DNA of 39,930 nucleotides. It comes from Methylobacter sp. (GTDB lineage: Bacteria; Pseudomonadota; Gammaproteobacteria; Methylococcales; Methylomonadaceae). Below, piece by piece: positions 9,011 through 18,432 of this stretch. The notes under the pieces were generated by a model. That model searched no databases. It was given only the letters and a program-made list of their open reading frames with translations, and was not told where the DNA came from. Position numbers and translations under genes: made by a program. Location: assembly GCF_030680395.1 (NCBI RefSeq), contig NZ_JAUXVR010000009.1:1-39930 (forward strand). The letters run 5' to 3'. Every line of letters starts with the position of its first letter. Within the stretch, counting starts at the first letter, position 1.

Positions 9011-10698
9011 GATGCAGTGCCTGCTTCATGACTAATGCTCTCTAACGATGCTTGCAAAGCAGCAATATCGTTGAGTCGGGATTTTTCCTCCGGCCGCAAT
9101 CGGCGATAGCCAGTAACAAAGTCGCCGTTGTCGTTGGGTAATGCCACCTTGGCGATCAATCCCAAAGCGGCAAGCTGTTCCAGTGCGCGCTTGACTCGGT
9201 CGTGCATATTACGCTCGTGCTCAATGGGCCATAGCCGACAAAACTCATCAAGATCGGAAGCATTATCGGCAAGTAACGTTCCCTTCCACTCACGCATGGC
9301 ATCAAGCACAAATCCCTGAAATTCGCTCAACTCATTGAGTAGCCAGTAGCGCGTGGGGCGGGGAAAATCAGCGGAGCGTTCAGGTGGAGCGAAGACTTCG
9401 GTGCGAATAGATACTTTAGCTCCGCGTTCGCGCAGTATTTGATCTCTTTCGATTATTGCGGCTTCAATCTCTTTTTGATGTACTTCTCGCCACTTCTCGG
9501 TCAGTTCACCAGAAAGCGCAAAGACTGTCAGCTCCGACTGAAGTCGCTTGGCAATTCGCTCGGACTGAGAAATAAGCTGTCGCAATAATCTAACCTCGTG
9601 CCAAAACGCGGCGAACTTCTTTTGCTCAGAAATCGCTGGTAGCGGAATTCTGATTTTTGTCAGATTTTCGCCACTCAAATTGCTCTGACCCGCTGTTGTG
9701 CGAATCGTATTGCGCATTGCTGCTCTGCCAAATGTACTATTGAGAAACGAGCTCAAATACTCTGGAAGCAGCTGCTCTGTGTTGGTACGTAAACGAATCA
9801 GGTAGGACGCATAAACCATCCCCGCCTTTACAATATCTTCCGTAATGGGCGCTGAGCGGCCAACGTAATCAGGATTACCGTTTGATCGGACAATAAGCAC
9901 ATCGGCTTTGGTTAAAAGCAGTCGATCCAATTCAGCCGAGGACAACCCAACGTATTTCATATCTGTCGTATCGACTTCACCACCCATCACGTTCGGAATA
10001 CGAAGAACTGGTGTACCGAAACCAATCTCTTCATCTGCCGAAACAGACGTGCCATAACGAGTTTCAACGAGGGTGCCGAGTTGTACCCACTCGACTCCAT
10101 CAACGCCCAGGACTAACCGATCAAGATAAGCCTTGATCATCAAGTTGAGTTGTCCACTTCGTGCTTTTTGCCGAGCAACTAGCGCTTCAGCCTGCTGCAA
10201 CACATCGACGATACGCTGTTGTTCAAGGAGAGTTGGGAGCGGAATTATCATCGATGCGAGGTCAGACTGCCGAATATTCTGAATGTTGGCGCCTTGCACT
10301 TGTCTATCTCTCCAAGCTCGAAAAGCTGGCGAATCTAGCCAACAAGATAAATATTTCGGTAACAGGACATCTGGCTTGGCTCGAATTACCGCATTGAAAG
10401 CCCCCCATGTTCCATCAAAGTCCTCCTCCAATATCGCAGATTTGCCGACAATCGAGGAACTGCCCGATGACATGCATACAACAATGTCATTCTTTTTCAA
10501 TCGCTGTGCATCGGACACGAAAGACGAAGAAATCCAGACTAAATCACGATCAATGATTAGTCTATCTTGGATATTTCCTGCTCGAAGAACGGACACTGCG
10601 TCTGGCATTGGGCTGGAAAAGACGTCACCTTGCGAGAAAGTCACTCCACGAACGATTTGCGCCAGTGATGGTGCTAGGCGCACATGAGGCCAACTCAT
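9007..10698 (-). CDS. hsdS: Type I restriction-modification specificity subunit with C-terminal extension
   Basis: DNA-recognition subunit shared by methylase and nuclease complexes. Two target-recognition domains are visible (about 1-165 and 195-375), each followed by the conserved helical spacer (LPTLLEQQRIVDVLQQAEALV near 175; LPAISEQKKFAAFWHEV near 365), so it should read a bipartite site. At 563 residues it is about 100-150 longer than usual HsdS. The extra C-terminal part (from about 445) is a separate Arg/Glu-rich helical domain with a winged-helix look (DRVKRALEQLAALGLIAKV). It overlaps hsdM by four bases (ATGA) and the ATPase gene by four bases. The extra domain might contact the ATPase/HNH pair, which is speculation. 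Confidence 0.93.
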   Translation of the reverse strand: MSWPHVRLAPSLAQIVRGVTFSQGDVFSSPMPDAVSVLRAGNIQDRLIIDRDLVWISSSFVSDAQRLKKNDIVVCMSSGSSSIVGKSAILEEDFDGTWGAFNAVIRAKPDVLLPKYLSCWLDSPAFRAWRDRQVQGANIQNIRQSDLASMIIPLPTLLEQQRIVDVLQQAEALVARQKARSGQLNLMIKAYLDRLVLGVDGVEWVQLGTLVETRYGTSVSADEEIGFGTPVLRIPNVMGGEVDTTDMKYVGLSSAELDRLLLTKADVLIVRSNGNPDYVGRSAPITEDIVKAGMVYASYLIRLRTNTEQLLPEYLSSFLNSTFGRAAMRNTIRTTAGQSNLSGENLTKIRIPLPAISEQKKFAAFWHEVRLLRQLISQSERIAKRLQSELTVFALSGELTEKWREVHQKEIEAAIIERDQILRERGAKVSIRTEVFAPPERSADFPRPTRYWLLNELSEFQGFVLDAMREWKGTLLADNASDLDEFCRLWPIEHERNMHDRVKRALEQLAALGLIAKVALPNDNGDFVTGYRRLRPEEKSRLNDIAALQASLESISHEAGTAS

Positions 10699-13229
10699 TC
10701 CCGTTCCTCCACCATAACCAACAGTTTGTCCAAATCTCTGATAATCTGCTGCTCGGTTTGGAGTAGCTCACCTATTAACTCCACCACGCTTTTGTCGCTT
10801 TTGAGCTGTGTGAGATCAAAAGGTTTGTATTGCCCGGCGGAAAGATTCCAATCGCGGGCTTCGATACAATCGGGGTCAAGCAGGCCATCTTTCAACTGCC
10901 CCTTTTCATCATAGAGCCGCTTAGCCAACATGGTCTCGACGTATTGCGGACGCACCAAGCCGTTGGCGTCGTGCGAGCCTTTGAGACTACCGTCGGCCGA
11001 TTGCCACTCGTCATTAAGCAGCCATTCGCGCACCGGCACCACCCAATGTTTGGCAGCGGTAAGATCAGTCTCTTGGTCGATGGCGAGACTACGCAATGTA
11101 ACATCGAAGCCATCAAGCTTGGCGACTTCACGAGCTAAACCTAACAAGCGATTTTTAAATTTACCTTCGTCGAGCCTTGGGTCGAAACTAATGGTTGGCT
11201 GACCCTGCTTATCGGCAGTTAACTTGACGTTCTGCTCGGCGCTACTATAGGCATCTATAGACAACCAATCGCTATTAATACTTGATGTAATTAAATCATT
11301 CCAAACTTTTAATGCAGGCGAGTCATCAGGCTCAAACAATCCACGGCAAGCATTAGCTAGGCGCTTGGTCTCAGTGATAAATTTCGAATAAGCCTTTGTC
11401 AGTTCCGTGTTTTCTTTTGAGTTCAATGTACTTTTTATGTGTGCTGGGGCAATGTAATCAGCAAGCCGATCTGTAAGTAGCTCTTCCAAATCATCTCTTA
11501 CTTTTTCACAAATGAAGCTTTCAGCCTCCTTTGGATCGGTCGGCAGATCAGAAAATAATTCATGGATGCCCCAAACCTGACCGTCCCACATATTGGTGTC
11601 GGGCAGCGCTGCAAAAGCTTCCCCAGCAGGGGTAAGTTTGTCAGCGGTATCGCGCAACAGTGCTTGCCTCCAGCGCTCGGGGTGAAAACTCGGTTGCAAC
11701 AAGGTCTTCTCAAAGCGCTTAGCGCCGGTACGGCCTTCGCTCTTCCATATCTTGAACTTGACCAGCGCATCCCACAGATCGTTGCGCTGACCAGGACGGC
11801 CGTTGCGCTTGGCATCGCGCGTGAAACCATCTTCTTCGACCTCGTAAAACCAGACGTATTCGGTACGCGGGTTCTGGCCGGTAAAACTTTGCTTTTCCTC
11901 GCGGCGGGTTTCCTTACGAAACAGCAGAATAGAGGTTTTGACGCCGGTATAGGGCTGGAACACGCCGCCCGGCAGCGAGATAACCCCTTCCACGACATGC
12001 TCGGTCAGCAATTCGCGGCGCAGACTTTTATGGGCATCGGTATTGCCGAACAATACGCCTTCGGGAATGATGACAGCGCAGCTACCGCCGACGTCCAACA
12101 AATCCAGCATCAGCCACAAAAACAGCAATTCGCTTTTGTTGGTCAGCGCATCGTCTTTTTTCTTGCCTCCGCCTCCGACACGAGGAAAAAGGAGGGAATC
12201 TTTCTCCAAATCGTTGGTATCGACGGTGCCGGTAAATGGCGGATTAGCCAGCACGAAATCGTAAGACTCGGACTTGAGCAGTTCGGCCAGTTTGGGCTTG
12301 CCGTCGCGTTTGCTCAAGGAATCGCCTTGCAGTAGATGCGGGTCGGTGACGTCGTGCAGCACCAGGTTCATCCAGCCGATGCGGGCCATGGTGCGGTCGT
12401 TGTCGAGGCCGACGAAATTGGCGCCATGGTGGATAGCGGCGTACTGCTCCTTCGTGGCTCCTGTGCCATGAGCTCGATGCGGCGTTCCATCCCATTCCAG
12501 CAGCACAATATCTTGCGCGGAATACTTGCGCATCAGGTATTGCTGGGCACTGAACAAAAAACCGCCCGTACCCGCTGCCGGATCGATGATGCGCTGACCG
12601 GGTTCCGGATCAAGTAACTCAACCATGAATCGGATCAAATGGCGCGGGGTGCGGAACTGGCCGTTCTTACCAGCCGTGGACATCTCGCTGAGCAGGTGTT
12701 CAAAGGTGTCGCCCATAATGTCTTGAGCGGCGGAACCGTCGCCCACGCGAGCGAACAGCTGGTCGATCAGATCGATGGCATCCCCCAGCACTTGGCCTTT
12801 GTTGGGGTCGAGCTGGAAATAAGCGTCGGCCATGCGGTTGTTAAGACTGCCTAGCTCGGTGTCGTTATCATCATTCGTTAAACGCGCCTCGATTCCCCGC
12901 AGCCAAGGAAAGACCCTTTCAATCAGATGCGCAGGGTTGGTCTTTTCTTGACGGATATAGCTCCAGCGGCAAGGTTCCGCATCAAGCTGCTTGCGTAGCG
13001 CCTCGCGCTTTTCCGGCGGTGCGGCTTGAATCTGGGCTTGTTCTGCCGCTGTCAGTGCATAAATTGACGGCAGTTTTTTCTCGATACGTTTCTTATCGAT
13101 GTCCTCCAGCCGTTTGAGAAACAGCAGGTAGGTGATTTGTTCGACGGCAACCAGCGGGTTGGTCAGACCGGCGGACCAAAATCGGTCCCAGAGTTTGTCG
13201 ACTTTTTTCTTGATGTGTGGGGCGAGCAT
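10695..13229 (-). CDS. hsdM: Type I restriction-modification N6-adenine methyltransferase subunit
   Basis: Adenine methylase of the type I complex. Seen: HsdM N-terminal helices (HIKKKVDKLWDRFWSAGLTN at residues 4-23), SAM-binding motif DPAAGTGGF near 215 and catalytic NPPF near 327. The product has 844 residues, much longer than the common 500-residue HsdM; the last 300 residues form an extra domain with no motif I recognise. I chose ATG 13229 rather than 13265 because AAGGAA lies nine bases upstream and MLAPHIKKKV is the usual start. This places it 19 bp after hsdR and removes an overlap. Confidence 0.95.
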   Translation of the reverse strand: MLAPHIKKKVDKLWDRFWSAGLTNPLVAVEQITYLLFLKRLEDIDKKRIEKKLPSIYALTAAEQAQIQAAPPEKREALRKQLDAEPCRWSYIRQEKTNPAHLIERVFPWLRGIEARLTNDDNDTELGSLNNRMADAYFQLDPNKGQVLGDAIDLIDQLFARVGDGSAAQDIMGDTFEHLLSEMSTAGKNGQFRTPRHLIRFMVELLDPEPGQRIIDPAAGTGGFLFSAQQYLMRKYSAQDIVLLEWDGTPHRAHGTGATKEQYAAIHHGANFVGLDNDRTMARIGWMNLVLHDVTDPHLLQGDSLSKRDGKPKLAELLKSESYDFVLANPPFTGTVDTNDLEKDSLLFPRVGGGGKKKDDALTNKSELLFLWLMLDLLDVGGSCAVIIPEGVLFGNTDAHKSLRRELLTEHVVEGVISLPGGVFQPYTGVKTSILLFRKETRREEKQSFTGQNPRTEYVWFYEVEEDGFTRDAKRNGRPGQRNDLWDALVKFKIWKSEGRTGAKRFEKTLLQPSFHPERWRQALLRDTADKLTPAGEAFAALPDTNMWDGQVWGIHELFSDLPTDPKEAESFICEKVRDDLEELLTDRLADYIAPAHIKSTLNSKENTELTKAYSKFITETKRLANACRGLFEPDDSPALKVWNDLITSSINSDWLSIDAYSSAEQNVKLTADKQGQPTISFDPRLDEGKFKNRLLGLAREVAKLDGFDVTLRSLAIDQETDLTAAKHWVVPVREWLLNDEWQSADGSLKGSHDANGLVRPQYVETMLAKRLYDEKGQLKDGLLDPDCIEARDWNLSAGQYKPFDLTQLKSDKSVVELIGELLQTEQQIIRDLDKLLVMVEERE

Positions 13230-13248
13230 TGAATGGTTTTCCTTAGGT

Positions 13249-15981
13249 TTAAGCGGCTTCGTCAACTAATTGGTTGGCGAAAGCAACGAGTTCTTCTATA
13301 TCCTGCGGCGGAAACAACGATTCGACGCGGCCGACACGCGACAGCGGCGGTTCGCTGAGCGCCGCGCGAGTAATGCGTCCGTGGCGTAGTACCGCGGTTT
13401 TTACCGCGCGCAGGAAGGTGAGTTGATTGGCGCGCAGGTAGCCGTGCTGTGAGATAAAGCTGTCGAAAGCGGCGTTGATGCGCTGTTCCCGGTTGGGCAG
13501 ATGGGCGTATTCACAGAGGATGTGGCGCAAGAAATCGGCGAGCGAAGCTGCGGGGTGCTCGAAGGCTTTGCGCAATGTGTCTTCGGTGACGAATAAATCG
13601 GTCCGGTTAAGCGTGGCGGCGATGCTGTCGAGTTCATCGTCGGATAAATTCTCGCCGCTCTTGAGCTTAGCCAATGCCGGCAACTCGTCCGCCAAGCGCA
13701 GCACCAGCGCCTCAACCTGTTCGCGATAACTTTCGGCAAAAGCGCCTTCGCCGGTGGGGCCGTAAATAATCCAACTGCGTTGGCTGATGGTATCCGGCAA
13801 ATTGATTTCGACCGTGGTATTGGGCGTAGAGGTGCGGTAGCGCATCAACGGTGCAAAAGTGGCTTGCAATGCGGCAAGCCTGGACAAATCGAGGTGCTGC
13901 CAAAAGCCTGCCGAAAGCACCCAGGCGCGTTGTTCTTGAATGCGTTGCACTTCGGGAATGTTGTCGGCGAGACTAGCGACGGCCTCTTGAATGCGCTCCA
14001 TCACTTTGGCCTGTTCGGTCTCATCGGATTTCAACCACGCAACGGTAAGCCGTTCGCACCAGACGCGAAATTGCAATTCATCCAGGCCCGACAGCGGCGC
14101 GAGACGCATCAACGGCGCGATGGTTTGCGAGAGATGTTCTTGTACGGCTTGGCTGGGCGTGGGCCACTGTTGCATCAAGGCGTCTAGCTCATCCCAATGC
14201 GGCCGCACGTTGATGCTCTGACGCGGGAGTGCGGCAAGCATGGCTTGTAACTCGGTTACAGTGGGCTCGTTGTCGAGTTGCTGTGCATGCAGGAGTAGCC
14301 ACTTTTCCAGGCGTAGCCGGAATAAACGCACGGGCAATGGCTCACTGGGGTGATCGACCTCGCCGTCTGGCTTGAGCTTGAAATAAGCGAAGTTCTTCCA
14401 ATGGTCGATAATCAGAAAGTCCTTTTTAACTTTGCCGCTCGCCTTGTCGGTGTGCAGCCGAGTGCCGCGCCCGATCATTTGCCAGAATTTGACGCGGCTG
14501 AATACCGGCTTGGCAAACACGAGATTCTGGATGGCGGGCACGTCGACGCCGGTATCGAGCATGTCCACTGAAATGGCGACACGCGGCATGGTTTTATATT
14601 TGAAGTCATCCAGCGTGGCATCGGCGCGTTCCATATGACTGTCGATGATCTCGGCCATGCCTTGCCGTTGCAGTTCCGGATAGAGGCGATTGAAACTTTC
14701 GTACAGACGCTTGGCATGGGCGTGGCTGACGGAAAAGATGATGCTTTTGTGCGGCAGGCCGCGAACATCCTTGCGGCACTTGTCCATGAACTCGCGAACC
14801 ATCGCATCGTTGGTACCTTGGTTGACGATGCCTTTTTCGATGTCGCTGCCGTCGAAATTGAGCTCGTCCAGTTCCACACCTTGATCTCGGGCCATTTTCT
14901 TTAAAGGTTCCGGCAGCGCATCGCCCTGAATGCCTTTGATTTGGAAGTTGGTTTGCGCATCCAGCACACGATAGTTGACGAGGTTCTTATCCTCAATGGC
15001 TTGATCGTAGCTATAGTAATAGCTGGGCGCGCCGTCGCCGCAATCGAAGAGCTCAAAGGTGTTGTGGTCAATATAGTCGGTCGGTGTAGCGGTGAGGCCA
15101 AGTTGAATCGCATCGAAATGGTCGAAGATGGCTTTATAACGCTGGTAAATCGAGCGGTGACTTTCGTCAGCGATGACCAAGTCGTAGTAACCGACCGAGA
15201 GGCGTTCGTATACCTGCATCATGCTGGGATAGGTGGAAAACTGGATGCGCGCGCCGGATGTCTCGCCGCTTTCGATGCGGGCGAGGCTCTCGTTTGGAAG
15301 GTGAGTTTTGAACTCGGACATGGCTTGTCGCACGAGTTCCCGGCGATCTGCCAAGAACAATACTCGCTGTACGCGCTTGGCGCGCAACAGAGTGTCTACA
15401 AGGGAAATGGTCGTGCGGGTTTTGCCTGTGCCGGTTGCCATTACCAGCAGAAACCGGCGTTTGGCGGCATCGATCCCTTCCGTGACGCGACGGATAGCTT
15501 CGTTCTGATAAACGCGATCCGCAATATCGGTATTGATGGCTACATCATGCAAGGTCTGTGCATAGCGCTGTTGGTGTCGCAGCCGCTCAAGATCATCCCG
15601 CGTGTAGAAACCTGCAACTTTTCTGGGTGGATAGCGGTCTCGATCCCAGAACTGGATTTCTTTGCCGTTGGTTAGAAAGATGAAGGGATCAACCCCAAAT
15701 TTGGCTTTGATGGCGTCCGCATAATCGGCCGCTTGGCGTTTGCCTGAGAGTTCATCACGAGATGTGCGCTTAGCTTCGACCACGGCAAGGGGTATTCCAT
15801 CCGAACCCAGTAAGACATAATCGGCAAACTGCTCGTTGCCGTATGCCCCGCTCGGATCTGCTGTTTGGAGCAAGACTTCTTCGATGAGCGTTCGTCGACT
15901 TTTCGACCAACCCGCGCGAGCGAGTTGGCTGTCGATTAATTCAGTCCTGGTTAAAGACTCATTACGATTAAGACCGGACAC
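13249..15981 (-). CDS. hsdR: Type I restriction-modification nuclease/translocase subunit
   Basis: ATP-driven DNA translocase and nuclease of a type I system, closest in layout to the EcoEI-type R subunit. Seen: PD-(D/E)xK nuclease in the N-terminus (D54 and VVEAK with E69/K71), helicase motif I MATGTGKT (181-188), motif II DESH (272-275), motif III GLTATP near 296, motif VI QMIGRGTR near 505, and the helical C-terminal assembly domain. Length 910 residues. It starts at GTG, supported by GGAGG eight bases upstream. It is the first gene of the five-gene operon; its promoter must lie in the 15982-16545 region. Confidence 0.95.
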   Translation of the reverse strand: MSGLNRNESLTRTELIDSQLARAGWSKSRRTLIEEVLLQTADPSGAYGNEQFADYVLLGSDGIPLAVVEAKRTSRDELSGKRQAADYADAIKAKFGVDPFIFLTNGKEIQFWDRDRYPPRKVAGFYTRDDLERLRHQQRYAQTLHDVAINTDIADRVYQNEAIRRVTEGIDAAKRRFLLVMATGTGKTRTTISLVDTLLRAKRVQRVLFLADRRELVRQAMSEFKTHLPNESLARIESGETSGARIQFSTYPSMMQVYERLSVGYYDLVIADESHRSIYQRYKAIFDHFDAIQLGLTATPTDYIDHNTFELFDCGDGAPSYYYSYDQAIEDKNLVNYRVLDAQTNFQIKGIQGDALPEPLKKMARDQGVELDELNFDGSDIEKGIVNQGTNDAMVREFMDKCRKDVRGLPHKSIIFSVSHAHAKRLYESFNRLYPELQRQGMAEIIDSHMERADATLDDFKYKTMPRVAISVDMLDTGVDVPAIQNLVFAKPVFSRVKFWQMIGRGTRLHTDKASGKVKKDFLIIDHWKNFAYFKLKPDGEVDHPSEPLPVRLFRLRLEKWLLLHAQQLDNEPTVTELQAMLAALPRQSINVRPHWDELDALMQQWPTPSQAVQEHLSQTIAPLMRLAPLSGLDELQFRVWCERLTVAWLKSDETEQAKVMERIQEAVASLADNIPEVQRIQEQRAWVLSAGFWQHLDLSRLAALQATFAPLMRYRTSTPNTTVEINLPDTISQRSWIIYGPTGEGAFAESYREQVEALVLRLADELPALAKLKSGENLSDDELDSIAATLNRTDLFVTEDTLRKAFEHPAASLADFLRHILCEYAHLPNREQRINAAFDSFISQHGYLRANQLTFLRAVKTAVLRHGRITRAALSEPPLSRVGRVESLFPPQDIEELVAFANQLVDEAA

Positions 15982-16545
15982 AATTTATCCTCCCTGCCTT
16001 AAACACCTCAAATCCCTCGGTTAACCAAAAATAGCGAAGCGCAAAAATTTCACGGCGACCAAATGAAGCATTTTTTGGATTAAAAGGTTTGAGCAGACTT
16101 TCCATGTTTCAAATTGTAATGCTGAATATATGCTGTAATTGCCGAGTGACCATTGAGATATTTGAACCAAGCTCGCCTCATTCTAACATTCCCACCCCGC
16201 AAACTTCCCTCTAAATTTGTATCTGCTATTTTTGGATTTCAATAAAATAGCTGTAAAGCAATTCCATTGGTTTACATTCAAACATTAAAATTCTAGTTAT
16301 AATTTTTCAAGCAAACATGCAATCCATCAGCAGAAAGTTAAATTCTGAACCATGCGCATTGATTGCAGATATGAATGACTAAATTCAGCGATAAGTCGTA
16401 AACACTTCAACATCCATGCCCTACTCAATGATAAACCCGCTTTTGAGTATATTCGGTATAACAAACTTGGCTTCGGCTTTTGAGAAATCCGTTTAAACCC
16501 TTCTAATCCGTGCCATCCGTGTTCCATTATTTAAGTTAGCATCTC
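15982..16545. other. AT-rich intergenic region upstream of hsdR, with a dispersed repeat
   Basis: No gene is supported in these 564 bases. It must hold the leftward promoter of the hsdRMS operon, but I see no convincing -35/-10 pair. Bases about 16485-16527 are a dispersed-repeat type seen in many bacterial intergenic regions, recognisable by AATCCGT followed by CCATCCGTG. The 66-codon minus-strand frame over it is judged spurious. Confidence 0.5.
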
Positions 16546-16622
16546 AATAACTGGGGCATATAATAACCGCAACTTGGATTATTGACGATGTTGTGACTAT
16601 GCCGCTTCCTAAACAGATGATT
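16546..16622. repeat. 77-bp direct repeat, right copy, flanking the defence island
   Basis: Partner of 5894-5970 (two mismatches). It covers the TATAAT box (16559-16564), the leader and the first eight codons of the intact quinone oxidoreductase gene. Sequence left of 16546 is unlike that left of 5894, so the repeat edge marks a junction of the inserted segment. Confidence 0.95.
16559..16564 (+). promoter_or_regulatory. Likely -10 box of qor, retained in the duplicated segment
   Basis: Perfect TATAAT 35 bases before the qor ATG. The duplicated segment begins 13 bases upstream of this box, so the -35 region differs between the two copies (near 5886 on the left, near 16538 on the right). Neither candidate -35 matches TTGACA well, so promoter strength at the present qor may differ from the ancestral one. 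Confidence 0.5.
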
Positions 16623-17582
16623 GCCATTGAAATTGAAAACGGTGTTTTAAAACCGGTTCAGCGCGCCATACCGACGCCGTCAGCTAACCAGGTGTTAATT
16701 AAGGTAGCTGCCGCCGGTGTCAATCGACCCGATGTGATGCAACGCAAAGGCCTGTATCCGGCTCCGTCCGGCGCATCCGACATTCCGGGACTTGAAGTTG
16801 CAGGAACGATCGTTGCGTTGGGCGACAACATCAGTCAGTTACATGAAGGCGACAGGGTCTGCGCACTGGTGTCCGGCGGCGGTTATGCCGAATATTGCCT
16901 TGCTTCAACGGCCTTATGTCTGCCCATACAGGAAAATCTGTCTTTTAACGAAGCTGCCGCATTGCCGGAAACTTTTTTCACCGTCTGGAGCAATGTTTTC
17001 GACCGCGCCCATTTGCAGCCCGGCGAAACGCTACTGGTGCATGGCGGCAGCAGCGGCATAGGCACGACGGCGATACAACTGGCCAAAGCCTTCAACGCCA
17101 AAGTCATAGTCACGGCAGGCTCAAACGAAAAATGCGAATTCTGCCTGCAACTCGGTGCCGATGGCGCTATCAACTACAAAGAGCAGGATTTTGTTGAGGA
17201 AACAATGCGATTTACCGACAACAAAGGCGTCGATGTTATCCTGGACATGATCGGCGGCGACTATTTCCCGCGTAATCTAAAATGCATGACCGACGACGCC
17301 CGACTGGTGCAAATTGCCATCCAAAACGGCCCGAAAGCCGAAATAAACCTGTTGCCTGTCATGCTTAAACGGCTCACTCTGACCGGCTCTACATTAAGAG
17401 CCAGGGACGATGCTTTCAAAGCCGCAATCGCGGGCAGACTGATTGAAAAGGTCTGGCCTTTATTAGCATCCGGACAAATCAAACCAGTTATACACTCAAC
17501 TTTTGCGCTCATCGACGCCGCCTTAGCCCATCAACTCATGGAAAGCAGCCAACACATCGGCAAAATCATCTTAACGGTATAG
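16599..17582 (+). CDS. NAD(P)H:quinone oxidoreductase, zinc-less MDR family (QorA/PIG3-like)
   Basis: Medium-chain dehydrogenase/reductase expected to reduce quinones with NADPH in the cytoplasm. Seen: N-terminal GroES-like fold with GVNRPDVMQRKGLYP (about residues 45-59), the NADPH-binding glycine motif HGGSSGIGTTAIQLAKA (about 147-163) and no structural-zinc cysteine cluster. The product has 327 residues from ATG 16599; an in-frame GTG at 16593 would add two. The PSGASDIPGLEVAG segment is typical of the PIG3/TP53I3-like branch. sseA begins four bases after its stop, so the two form an operon. Its 5' end is the sequence duplicated on the far side of the defence island. Confidence 0.88.
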   Translation: MPLPKQMIAIEIENGVLKPVQRAIPTPSANQVLIKVAAAGVNRPDVMQRKGLYPAPSGASDIPGLEVAGTIVALGDNISQLHEGDRVCALVSGGGYAEYCLASTALCLPIQENLSFNEAAALPETFFTVWSNVFDRAHLQPGETLLVHGGSSGIGTTAIQLAKAFNAKVIVTAGSNEKCEFCLQLGADGAINYKEQDFVEETMRFTDNKGVDVILDMIGGDYFPRNLKCMTDDARLVQIAIQNGPKAEINLLPVMLKRLTLTGSTLRARDDAFKAAIAGRLIEKVWPLLASGQIKPVIHSTFALIDAALAHQLMESSQHIGKIILTV

Positions 17583-17586
17583 CAAT

Positions 17587-18432
17587 ATGACTTACACGAC
17601 ACTCATTTCCACAGACGCGCTCCACCAACAACTTAACAATCCCGACTGGATCATCGTCGACTGCCGCTTTTCATTAGCGGATACCGAAGCCGGTGCCCAA
17701 GCCTACCGGCATGGGCACATCCCCAATGCCCGCTACGCCCATCTGGACAAAGACTTGTCCTCGGCGATCACCGACTTTACCGGCCGCCATCCTTTGCCGA
17801 ACTTTGCCGTATTGGCAAAAAAACTGGGCGACTGGGGCATAACCAATACCAGTCAGGTTGTTGCTTATGACGATGCAGGCGGCGCTTTCGCAGGCCGCCT
17901 CTGGTGGCTATTGCGCTGCATGGGCCACGACAAAATTGCGGTATTGGATGGCGGTATCAAGCAATGGCAAAAACAAGGCCTGCCGATCACCACAACTTTG
18001 CCTACTGTTAAACCCGTCACATTCAGGCCGTACCTGAACGAAGCGGCATGGCTGACTGCCTTACAGGTGCAAAACAGTCTGTCCAAAAAATCAATTTGCC
18101 TGATCGACGCCAGAACACCTGAACGCTATCGCGGCGAACAAGAACCTATCGATCCGGTTGCAGGTCATATTCCCTATGCATTAAACCGGGCTTTCCAATT
18201 AAACCTGGACAGCAATGGCTTGTTTTTATCGGCGGAACAATTGCGCGAACAATTTAAACAGCTAATCGGCTCTAACGCGCCCGAACAAGTCGTTCATTAT
18301 TGCGGTTCCGGGGTCACCGCTTGCCATAACTTGCTGGCGATGGAATATGCGGGATTATCCGGTTCCAAGCTTTATGCGGGATCATGGAGCGAGTGGATCA
18401 GGAATAAAAACCGGACGGTTGCTAAAAACTAA
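17587..18432 (+). CDS. sseA: 3-mercaptopyruvate / thiosulfate sulfurtransferase (two-domain rhodanese)
   Basis: Tandem-rhodanese protein of 281 residues that moves sulfane sulfur to cyanide or thiols. The catalytic loop is CGSGVTA with C239; this loop is characteristic of mercaptopyruvate sulfurtransferases, while classical thiosulfate rhodaneses usually have CRKGVTA. The first domain is the inactive structural copy (AGGAFAGRLWWLLRCMGH near residue 97), and GHIPNARYAHLD marks the conserved entry. It is coupled to the quinone oxidoreductase gene by a four-base gap. It lies near the sulfide-oxidation cluster, though with an independent promoter, which fits a role in handling persulfide sulfur. 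Confidence 0.9.
   Translation: MTYTTLISTDALHQQLNNPDWIIVDCRFSLADTEAGAQAYRHGHIPNARYAHLDKDLSSAITDFTGRHPLPNFAVLAKKLGDWGITNTSQVVAYDDAGGAFAGRLWWLLRCMGHDKIAVLDGGIKQWQKQGLPITTTLPTVKPVTFRPYLNEAAWLTALQVQNSLSKKSICLIDARTPERYRGEQEPIDPVAGHIPYALNRAFQLNLDSNGLFLSAEQLREQFKQLIGSNAPEQVVHYCGSGVTACHNLLAMEYAGLSGSKLYAGSWSEWIRNKNRTVAKN

Noticed and set aside
11562-12335. 257-codon plus-strand frame inside hsdM (and similar frame 14941-15675 inside hsdR)
   Set aside because: These are antisense shadows in GC-rich genes; the opposite strand carries complete conserved motifs.
16327-16527. 66-codon minus-strand frame upstream of qor
   Set aside because: It translates a dispersed intergenic repeat (CCATCCGTG type), has no ribosome-binding site and resembles no family.
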